Program-made: the position numbers and the translations under genes
Notes under the pieces: model-generated
Told to the model about the DNA's origin: nothing
What the model saw: the letters and a program-made list of their open reading frames with translations, nothing else
The model's database searches: none
Assembly (NCBI RefSeq): GCF_034676705.1
Contig: NZ_JAUCBS010000010.1
Location: 1 to 53,923, forward strand
Length of the DNA stretch: 53,923 nt
Reading direction: 5' to 3'
Origin: Gemmobacter sp.
GTDB lineage: Bacteria; Pseudomonadota; Alphaproteobacteria; Rhodobacterales; Rhodobacteraceae
Part shown: positions 41,890-48,854 of the stretch, in pieces
Layout of the letters: the number at the start of each line of letters is the position of its first letter
Position numbering within the stretch: position 1 is the stretch's first letter

Positions 41890-42708
41890 TTGGACTTCAA
41901 ACAACGCAGTGCTGAATTGGGATGGGTCATTCGCGACAGTAGTTTTTCTGCAACGCATTTTACAATTCTGACATTGGGCGATGCGCAATGTCGCCTGTTT
42001 CCCTTGGATAAAGTGATTTCGTTTCAGTCTGGGGGCGCTTCGAGAAGCGATGATCTCGAACACCTGTTGAATGATATCGTGCTTCCCAAGCTACATGCGT
42101 ATGCAGGAAGACTTGTGCTGCATGGTGGTGCATTTTTATGGTCCGGCTTTGTGGTGGGCTTGATCGCTCAGTCAGGTCATGGGAAATCCACGCTCAGCGC
42201 CAGCCTTCAAGCGGCAGGATGTTCGCTTTTGGGTGATGATGCTTTGATCCTTCGCCATAATCCCAATGGTGTCGTGGCAGAGCGCATTTATCCCAGCCTG
42301 CGATTGCTTCCTGACAGCCTTGAAAATATTTTTCCCACGATAAAACTTGCTGCGCCTGTTGCAAATTTCACCGATAATCGCCGTGTGCCGTTCGATGTCG
42401 GCATCGAGAGCGCGCCGTTGAGAGCGTTGTTCCGCCTGACAGATCCGGGTAAAGATATCCGCGTTGTGCAGCTCGCTCCCGCGGCGGCTTGCATGGCGAT
42501 CATCCAAAATGCCTTCGCCTTCGACTCTGAAGATGCCGATGAAGCTCGAAACCGCTTTGCTCAGGCTGCCTTGGCAGCGCAAGTGATTCCGGTGTTCGAC
42601 CTGACCTATCCGCGCGACTATGCGCGCTTGCCGGAAGTGCACACAGCCATCTTTGCGACGCTCGACATGCTGCCCGACACGCCGAGGTCTGAAACGACAA
42701 GAATGTGA
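41890..42708 (+). CDS. HPr-kinase-like lasso-peptide kinase
   Basis: 272 residues from a TTG start. The C-terminal domain resembles HPr Ser kinase: LHGGAFLWSGFVVGLIAQSGHGKSTLSASL with Walker A QSGHGKST, then LGDDALIL (metal-binding Asp pair). Homologues in lasso operons phosphorylate the C-terminal Ser of the precursor tail. The precursor here ends in Cys, so the target residue is unclear. The gene is visibly less GC-rich than the cyclase and exporter genes. No HPr phosphocarrier gene is nearby. Confidence 0.85.
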   Translation: MDFKQRSAELGWVIRDSSFSATHFTILTLGDAQCRLFPLDKVISFQSGGASRSDDLEHLLNDIVLPKLHAYAGRLVLHGGAFLWSGFVVGLIAQSGHGKSTLSASLQAAGCSLLGDDALILRHNPNGVVAERIYPSLRLLPDSLENIFPTIKLAAPVANFTDNRRVPFDVGIESAPLRALFRLTDPGKDIRVVQLAPAAACMAIIQNAFAFDSEDADEARNRFAQAALAAQVIPVFDLTYPRDYARLPEVHTAIFATLDMLPDTPRSETTRM

Positions 42709-42856
42709 TCGGTTCCGGAGCACTTTGCTGTTAAGCAAGTGCCATAAGATTTGATGGACTTGAATGGTCCTTGTTTGCGAAACAGGAATTGTTGTCACCT
42801 TTGAGTGCGATGACAGGCTGCCCGAAAGGATTTCCCGCGTGACCCACGCTTTGGAC

Positions 42857-43129
42857 ATGAATGCCGCCTATGTCCCCTGCCCCGATGCGATGGAAAGCCG
42901 TCTGGGCGAGGAAACCGTGATCCTGCATCTGGGCAGCGGCACCTATTTCGGGCTCGATGCCGTCGGCACCCTGGTGTGGGAGGCGATGGCCGGGGGGCAG
43001 ACGGCAACGCCTGCCAGCCTTTGCGCCCATGTGCGGGCGTCGTTTTCCGATGCCCCCGACACGGTCGAGGCGGATGTGACCGCGTTTTTGCAGCAGCTGG
43101 TCGCGCATGACCTCATCCGCCGTGCCTGA
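42857..43129 (+). CDS. PqqD-like RiPP recognition protein (lasso B1)
   Basis: 90 residues from the ATG at 42857. PqqD fold: ESRLGEETVILHLGSGTYFGLDAVGTLVWEAM, then the helical part CAHVRASF and VEADVTAFLQQLVAHDLI. Binds the YxxPxL region of the leader and presents it to the B2 protease. It overlaps the B2 gene by 23 bases, so they are co-translated. Upstream in-frame codons to 42764 lack family similarity. Confidence 0.88.
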   Translation: MNAAYVPCPDAMESRLGEETVILHLGSGTYFGLDAVGTLVWEAMAGGQTATPASLCAHVRASFSDAPDTVEADVTAFLQQLVAHDLIRRA

Positions 43130-43565
43130 GGGGCCGCATCCGGTGCGCCGTCCTTCACGGGCTGTCCGGCTTTTGCGGATGGGCCGACAGGATTGGGCCG
43201 ACATGCTGCGCGCGGCCTGGCATCTGGCGCAGGCGCGCCGTGTGCTTGGCCGCCTCGATCCGCGCGGTTTCCGCCTCGGGGCAGCGGCCGACCCCGCCCC
43301 CCTGTCCTGCCCCCTTGCGCCAGCGCAGCTTGACCGGATGTCCCGCGCCATCGGCCGGGCGGCGCGGCTGGTGCCCTGGCGGGCGGACTGCCTGGTGCAG
43401 GCCGAGGCTGGGCGGCGCTGGATTGCCGGGCTGGGGGGCACCGCCGAAATCCGCCTTGGCGCCTGCAAGGGGCCGGACGGGCGGCTTGACGCCCATGCCT
43501 GGCTCCTGTGCGGCGGGCGGGTCGTTACCGGGGGCGACATTTCCCGTTACGTGCCCTTCGCATGA
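43107..43565 (+). CDS. Lasso-peptide leader protease (transglutaminase-like B2)
   Basis: 152 residues. The catalytic triad is visible as VPWRADCLVQAEAGRRW (Cys), LDAHAWLLCGG (His) and VVTGGDIS (Asp), the transglutaminase-like B2 pattern. Removes the leader in an ATP-dependent way together with B1 and hands the core to the cyclase. Last gene of the lasso cluster; 97 bases separate it from wzc. Confidence 0.9.
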   Translation: MTSSAVPEGPHPVRRPSRAVRLLRMGRQDWADMLRAAWHLAQARRVLGRLDPRGFRLGAAADPAPLSCPLAPAQLDRMSRAIGRAARLVPWRADCLVQAEAGRRWIAGLGGTAEIRLGACKGPDGRLDAHAWLLCGGRVVTGGDISRYVPFA

Positions 43566-43662
43566 GTGCCATGTACCATTTCGAAGGGTGGCCCCTTGCA
43601 GGGCTTGACCCGGGCCCCATGCCCGGAGAATGGCTGGCAGGCATGAACAGCAGGATCCAGCA

Positions 43663-45867
43663 ATGACCCAGACCGACCCCCGCCCCTCTGCCCTGCCCGA
43701 TGACGAGATTAATCTGCTCGAGCTGGTCAGTGCGCTCTGGACCGGGAAATGGTGGATTGCGGCTGCCACCAGCGTCGCCCTGGCCGTCGGGGCGGTTAAT
43801 GTGCTGAAGACCCGGCCGATTTATCAGGCAGACGGGCTTTTGCAGCTCGAGGTGCGGTCGGGGGCGCTGGCCTTGCCTGCGGGCATGCAGGATCTGCTTG
43901 GTTCAAGCTCCTACAGCGGCAATTCCCCGGGCGAGACCGAGATGGAGATCATGCGCTCGCGCATGGTCATGGGCCAGGCGGTGCGCGATCTGGGGCTGCA
44001 GATCTTTGCCTATCCGCGCCCCCTGCCGGTGCTCGGTCTAATCCCTGCCCGCCTGCGCCTGCCCGATCCGGGTCTTGAGGCGCTGCGGCCCTATCAGTGG
44101 GGCAACGAGACGATCACGGTCGGCGAGCTCGAGGTGCCGCAGGACTGGCTGGGCAAGGAATTCACCCTGCGCATCACCGGGCCGGGGGAATTCCGGCTGA
44201 CCTTGCCCGACGCAACCGAACTGGATGGCCGGGTGCGGGAACGGCTTGCCCAGGCTGCCACCGGATTTTCCTTGATCGTCGACCGCCTCGAAGGCCCTGC
44301 CGGGCGGGAGTTCCTTCTGGGGCGCATGGCGCTGACCGAAGCCATCGCAGAGGTTCAGGGCAGTTTCTCGGTTGTGGAATCGCCGCGCTATTCGTCGATC
44401 CTGCGGGTGTCCTATTCCGATCCCGATCCGCGCCGGGCCGAAACCATTCTGGACGCGATTTCCCGGGCCTATCTGGATCAGAACATCAACCGCAGCGCTG
44501 CCGAGGCGCAGAACAGCCTGGCCTTCATCGAGGAACAGCTGCCCCTTGCCGAAAGGGCCGTGACCGAGGCGCAGGATGCGCTCAACACCTATCGCCAGAA
44601 GCGGCAATCGGTCGATGTCGACTACGAGACCCGAATCCTGCTGGAACGGGCGACCCAGATCGAGGCCGAGCTGAACAAGCTCGCCTTGCAGGAAGACGAG
44701 CTGAAATCCCGCTATACGATCAACCATCCAGCCTATCAGGCGCTGCTGCAGAACAGGGCTGCCCTGCTCCGTCAACTCGAGGACATCCGCAAGTCGACGG
44801 CCGACCTGCCCGAGACGCAGCGGGACATCTTCAACCTGACCCGCAACCTGGAAGTGGCGCAGGAGGTCTATGTCCAGCTTCTGAACCGGGCGCAGGAGTT
44901 GCGGGTGGTGCGCGCCTCGACCGTGGGGTCGGTGCGAATCATCGATTCAGCCTATTCCGACGGGATCCGCATAGCCCCGCAGACAACCCGGGTGATGGCG
45001 GTCCATTTGCTTGCGGGCATGACCCTGGGCGTTGGAATCGTATTCTTGCGCCGGATGCTGCGCCGCGGGATCAAGGGCGCGCAGGAGCTGGAACAGGCGG
45101 GGCTGCCGGTCTTTGCCACGGTCAACTACTCGCCGGATGCGGCCAACCATCGGCGCCGGAAAGGGGAACTTCCGATCCTCGCGGTCAGCAAGCCGGACGA
45201 TCTGGCCATCGAGGCGCTGCGGTCCCTGCGCACATCGCTGCATTTCGGCATGCTAGACGCGCGCACGAATACGGTGCTGTTCACCTCTCCCGCGCCCGAG
45301 GCCGGCAAGACCTTCGCCACCGTCAACCTGGCTACCGTGGCCGCCCAGGCCGGGCAGAAGGTCTGTCTGATCGATGCCGACATGCGCAAGGGCTACCTGC
45401 GCCGCTACGTCGGCAAGGACAAGGGAACCCCAGGTCTGGCCGAGCTATTGGCACGGGAAACGACGCTGGAGGAGGTTCTGGTCCCTGGTCCGGTGGAGGG
45501 GCTTTCGGTGATCGTGTCGGGCCGCTATCCACCGAACCCGTCCGAGCTTCTGATGCGGTCGGAGTTCGAGGCCTTGCTGGCCACGCTCAACGAACGCTTC
45601 GATCTTGTCATCATCGACAGTCCGCCGACACTGGCCGTGACCGACCCGGTGGTGATCTCGCGCTATGTCGGCGCGACCATCCTTGTCACGCGCCATCTGG
45701 AAACCATGCTGGGCGAGGTCGAGGCCGTGCGCCGCACCTTCGAGACGGCCGGCAGCCGGATCACCGGGGCCATCCTGAACGGCTACAAGGCGGCCGAGGG
45801 CAGCAAGTATGGCGGGCAGTACCACTACTACAACTACCGCTACAGCTACCGTTCCGGCAAGAAATGA
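43663..45867 (+). CDS. wzc: Polysaccharide co-polymerase/BY-tyrosine kinase (Wzc-like)
   Basis: 734 residues. Wzz domain: EINLLELVSALWTGKWWIAAATSVALAVGAVNVL (first membrane helix), a long periplasmic part with a coiled coil (LAERAVTEAQDALNTYRQKRQSVDV), a second helix near residue 445 (VMAVHLLAGMTLGVGIVFL). Kinase domain: Walker A SPAPEAGKT (~541), Walker A' CLIDADMRKG (~568), LVIIDSPPTLAVTDP Walker B, and a Tyr-rich tail QYHYYNYRYSYRSGKK for autophosphorylation. Works with Wza and Wzb; the lasso cluster separates it from both. Controls polymer length and export. Confidence 0.92.
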   Translation: MTQTDPRPSALPDDEINLLELVSALWTGKWWIAAATSVALAVGAVNVLKTRPIYQADGLLQLEVRSGALALPAGMQDLLGSSSYSGNSPGETEMEIMRSRMVMGQAVRDLGLQIFAYPRPLPVLGLIPARLRLPDPGLEALRPYQWGNETITVGELEVPQDWLGKEFTLRITGPGEFRLTLPDATELDGRVRERLAQAATGFSLIVDRLEGPAGREFLLGRMALTEAIAEVQGSFSVVESPRYSSILRVSYSDPDPRRAETILDAISRAYLDQNINRSAAEAQNSLAFIEEQLPLAERAVTEAQDALNTYRQKRQSVDVDYETRILLERATQIEAELNKLALQEDELKSRYTINHPAYQALLQNRAALLRQLEDIRKSTADLPETQRDIFNLTRNLEVAQEVYVQLLNRAQELRVVRASTVGSVRIIDSAYSDGIRIAPQTTRVMAVHLLAGMTLGVGIVFLRRMLRRGIKGAQELEQAGLPVFATVNYSPDAANHRRRKGELPILAVSKPDDLAIEALRSLRTSLHFGMLDARTNTVLFTSPAPEAGKTFATVNLATVAAQAGQKVCLIDADMRKGYLRRYVGKDKGTPGLAELLARETTLEEVLVPGPVEGLSVIVSGRYPPNPSELLMRSEFEALLATLNERFDLVIIDSPPTLAVTDPVVISRYVGATILVTRHLETMLGEVEAVRRTFETAGSRITGAILNGYKAAEGSKYGGQYHYYNYRYSYRSGKK

Positions 45868-45899
45868 GACTTTCGCCACGGTGATGACAGAGAGAGAAA

Positions 45900-45976
45900 T
45901 ACCGGATATTCCTTTTTATCCGGTAATTAAAAAAACCTGATAAAAAGAAATATTGGATTTTTCGGATTATCGGGTA
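45900..45976. repeat. Partition site/operator repeats upstream of parA
   Basis: TACCGGATA (45900-45908) and TATCCGGTA (45917-45925) form a perfect 9-bp inverted repeat with an 8-base spacer; TATCGGGTA at 45968-45976 is a third copy with one mismatch. Set in AT-rich DNA immediately before parA, they are candidate binding sites for the small ParB-like partner. Confidence 0.6.
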
Positions 45977-45999
45977 TCCTGCCGTGACAGGAGGTGCCC

Positions 46000-46656
46000 A
46001 TGCCGACCGTCGTCATTGCGTCCCCGAAGGGTGGGGCGGGAAAATCCACCACCGCCATATTGCTTGGAACCGAGCTTGCCCAGGCCGGGGCCGAGGTTGT
46101 CCTGATCGACTGCGACCCGAACGGCTCGCTCGGGCTCTGGGCAGGCCGGGGGCGGATCCCGGACCGCATCCGGGTCCTGTCGGACATCGGGGAATCCGTG
46201 ATTGTCCGGACCATCCGGGCCAACGATCAGGATGGCCGGATCGTGATCGTCGATCTGGAAGGGGTTGCCTCGCGCCTGGTGTCGCGGGCGATCAGCCAGG
46301 CCGATCTAGTCATCACGCCGATGCGCGCGACCACGCTGGATGCGACCGTGGGCATCCGCGCGCTGGCCCTGATCGCCGAGGAGGAAGAGGCGCTGGACCG
46401 CCGCATCCGCCATTCCGTGGTCTTCACCATGACCCGGGCGATCCGGTCCAAGCAGCATACGGGAATTGCCGAATCGCTGGCCGGGCAGGGTGTCGACGTG
46501 ATCGAACCCTCGCTGATGGAACGGTCGGCCTTTTCCGCTCTGTTCGAGTTCGGTGGCAACCTGCGGGACATGCCGGCCCAAGGCAACATGGATGCCGCCA
46601 TCGAGAATGCCGCCCAGTTTGCCCAGGCCGTCTATCGCCGCCTGATCGGAGAGTGA
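46000..46656 (+). CDS. parA: ParA-family partition ATPase (type Ib)
   Basis: 218 residues. The deviant Walker A PKGGAGKSTT is at 9-18, EVVLIDCDPNGSLGLW contains the A' Asp, and VIVDLEGVAS is the switch region. No N-terminal DNA-binding domain, thus the short ParA type paired with a small partner gene. The ATG at 46000 has AGGAGGT 5 bases before it, better than the GTG at 45994. Segregates the plasmid together with the next gene. Confidence 0.92.
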   Translation: MPTVVIASPKGGAGKSTTAILLGTELAQAGAEVVLIDCDPNGSLGLWAGRGRIPDRIRVLSDIGESVIVRTIRANDQDGRIVIVDLEGVASRLVSRAISQADLVITPMRATTLDATVGIRALALIAEEEEALDRRIRHSVVFTMTRAIRSKQHTGIAESLAGQGVDVIEPSLMERSAFSALFEFGGNLRDMPAQGNMDAAIENAAQFAQAVYRRLIGE

Positions 46657-46659
46657 GCC

Positions 46660-46956
46660 ATGCCGGAACCCAAGGCCTTCAGCATCGACCTTGCCAGCCT
46701 GCGCACCCGCGCCAAGGACGCAAGTCCCGCCAGTGTGGAACTGGCCGACCGCGTCGCCGAGGAACAGGGTTTTGTCTCGCGCGACCCGGTCAAACGCCGC
46801 GGCCGCAAGCCAAGCCCCCGCACCGGGCAGGTTCACGCCAAGGTCATGCCGCAGGTCGCAGAGCAGATCGCCGCCGAGGCCCGGCGCCGCGGGGTGCAGC
46901 AGGGTGTACTGATCGAGGAAGCTTGGGCGCTCTACCGGGAAAAATCCGGTAAATAG
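46660..46956 (+). CDS. Small ParB-like partition/centromere-binding protein
   Basis: 98 residues, 3 bases after the parA stop. Basic middle (DPVKRRGRKPSPRTGQVHAKV) and a C-terminal ribbon-helix-helix-like stretch VMPQVAEQIAAEARRRGVQQGVLIEEAWALYREKSGK. Its place after a short ParA and the repeats on both sides of the operon indicate the centromere-binding partner. It has no similarity to large ParB proteins. Confidence 0.75.
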   Translation: MPEPKAFSIDLASLRTRAKDASPASVELADRVAEEQGFVSRDPVKRRGRKPSPRTGQVHAKVMPQVAEQIAAEARRRGVQQGVLIEEAWALYREKSGK

Positions 46957-46968
46957 AAAAATCCGGTT
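46933..46968. repeat. Downstream copies of the par repeat
   Basis: AATCCGGTA at 46943-46951, AATCCGGTT at 46960-46968 and the reverse form TACCGGGAA at 46933-46941 resemble the TATCCGGTA unit found before parA. They overlap the end of the small partition gene, so the operon is bracketed by the same motif. Confidence 0.5.
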
Positions 46969-47071
46969 TTACTCGTTGCGTGGTCATGCAGGCCATCGTG
47001 CGCTGCAGTCAGGGATTATTGACCGGCCTAGCCCCATGGTCCGGGCGAAGCAGTCAACCCGGAGTGCCACC

Positions 47072-47338
47072 ATGTCCAGCCCGTTCCAGAACCGCGCCGC
47101 CTCGCCTGGCGGTCCCGCGACCGATATCGTTCCCGTCACCCCGTCCAACCTGACGGATCTGTCGCAGGGGACCGCGGCGCTTTATGTCGAAACCGGCGGC
47201 ACCCTGGCCATTCAGAGCGATGTCGGCGCGCAGCGGACCTTGGTCGTGGCGGATTTCCCCATCCTACCTGTCCGGGTGCGGCGCGTTCTGCAGACCGGAA
47301 CTACTGCGACCGGCATCCATGCCATGGTCCTGACATGA
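47072..47338 (+). CDS. ghsA: Spike base protein, GhsA-like (Rcc01079 family)
   Basis: 88 residues with the compact pattern ATDIVPVTPSNLTDLSQGTAALYVETGGTLAI, then FPILPVRVRRVLQTGTTATGIHAM, characteristic of the head-spike base protein of rhodobacteral gene transfer agents and related phages. The stop overlaps the next start (ATGA). In Rhodobacter capsulatus the equivalents (rcc01079, rcc01080) encode GTA head spikes that help attach to the capsule. Here they sit between the partition genes and EPS accessory genes. Confidence 0.75.
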   Translation: MSSPFQNRAASPGGPATDIVPVTPSNLTDLSQGTAALYVETGGTLAIQSDVGAQRTLVVADFPILPVRVRRVLQTGTTATGIHAMVLT

Positions 47339-48350
47339 AGCTTGTCACCGATCTTGCGCTGACGGGCAGGCCGCCCTGGCCGGCCCGGGGGCCTCACGAC
47401 CCGTCGCTGGTGCTGGATTTTGTCGCCGGTCGGCTCACACCCGGCGGCTTCGGGCAGACCATCCAGTTCGCCCGGGCCACCACGGCCAGCTTTCACGATG
47501 CGTCCGGCGTGATGCAGACCGCGGCGATCGATCAGCCGCGTATCGACCATGACCGCGGCACGGGCCTTGTCCGCGGCCTGCTGGTCGAGAATGCCCGGAC
47601 CAACCTGCTGCTGAACGCTGCCACCCCAGTCACGCAGACGGTGTCGGTCACGGCGGCCCTGCATGCGCTGTCGTTCCGTGGAACCGGGACGATCACGCTG
47701 AGCGGCGCCCATTCCGCCAGCCTGACCGGACCGGGCGGGAACGCGCGGGCCGTGCTGGTCTTCACGCCTGCGGCCGGGGCACTGAGCCTGACCGTTTCGG
47801 GCAGCGTGCAGATGGCCAAGCTGGAGGCGGGCAACTGTGCCACCTCCTTCATCCCGACAGCTGGCGCCCCGGCAACGCGCCTGGCCGACCGTCCGGTCGC
47901 CCCGGTCGGGCCGTAGTGCAACCCGGACGAAGGCACGATGCTGGGCGAATGGCAGGACATCAACCAGCAAGTCGCTCGCACCCGGATCATCGGCTTGCCT
48001 GGGAGCCGAATGATGCTAAGCCTGCTTGGGTCCACAGGGACTGGTGGTGCCAATTCTACGACGATGGAGATGTGGAACGGCTCATCTTCGCTCCCTGTCA
48101 CGATGCCCTCAGACATCACCAAGGGCATCCGGCGCGGTCTTGCCGCCTGGTCGCCGACCGGGCGGCAGGCGGCAATCTCGGGGCAGACCGCCGTCAGTGC
48201 GGCGCCGCTGGTGAGCAGCGGGTTGGTCACCGCATTCTTCCTCGGGATGGGGCAGGCTACCGGTGGGGGGCAATCAACGGCTGCTTGCAGCGCATCCGCT
48301 ACTGGCCGCGCCGCCTGAGCCAGGACGAACTTCTGCAGTTTGCAACCTGA
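47335..48350 (+). pseudogene. ghsB: Head-spike fibre gene, GhsB-like, broken by a nonsense codon and a frameshift
   Basis: The first frame (47335-47916, 193 residues) has ASFHDASGVMQTA and GLLVENARTNLLLNA, a phage head-spike/fibre signature, and ends at TAG (47914-47916) where TGG (Trp) fits the context. The same frame continues open with MLGEWQDINQQVARTRIIGL and TGLVTAFFLGMGQ-like sequence, and the C-terminus (NGCLQRIRYWPRRLSQDELLQ) lies in another frame after a run of six G near 48266. One nonsense mutation plus one frameshift therefore inactivate a protein of about 335 residues, unless these are sequencing errors. Confidence 0.72.
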
Positions 48351-48359
48351 GGCCGCGCC

Positions 48360-48739
48360 ATGACCTATACCGATGCCATCCTTCACATCGCCGATTATCC
48401 GGCCCTGGCCGCGGCCATTGCCGCGCAGGCGCCCGAGGCCGTGTCCAAGACAGGGCAAATCGAAGGGTTCGCCGCCACCCCGGCGGTGCGCAACGGGGCC
48501 CTAGCCCTCGTCTATGTGCTGCTGACCCAGGCCGAGGCCGCGCGTTGGCGGGGAACGCCCGGTGTCCCGTGCTGGCCGAGGCCGACCATGGACCGGGCGT
48601 GGCGGATGCGCTCTTCGACGCCTTGTTCGCCGATCCGCAGGCCGCCGCGCTTTATCACGCGGTCTATCCGCGTCAGCCGGTCCCGCTGCCGGACGGCACG
48701 GTCTTTGTCCCGCCAGAGCGGTTCGGGGTTCTGGGGTGA
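48360..48739 (+). pseudogene. Frameshifted phage-type hypothetical gene
   Basis: Starts MTYTDAILHIADYPALAAAIAAQAPEAVSKTG, reads VYVLLTQAEAARWRGTPG, then must change frame near 48565 to continue as LAEADHGPGVADALFDALFADPQAAALYHAVYPRQPV and end FGVLG at 48739. Proteins of this shape follow spike genes in rhodobacteral phages; function unknown. The unshifted frame runs into the yjbH gene and makes a spurious long fusion. Confidence 0.6.
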
Positions 48740-48854
48740 CATATTCGTCCCGATCATGCACCGACCCTCGGGCAACTGCAGATTGACCTTGATGGCCGAT
48801 CTTTGCAGAGTCATGCGAGATTGTCTGGAATCGGCTGCGTCTGCAAGGAGCCTC

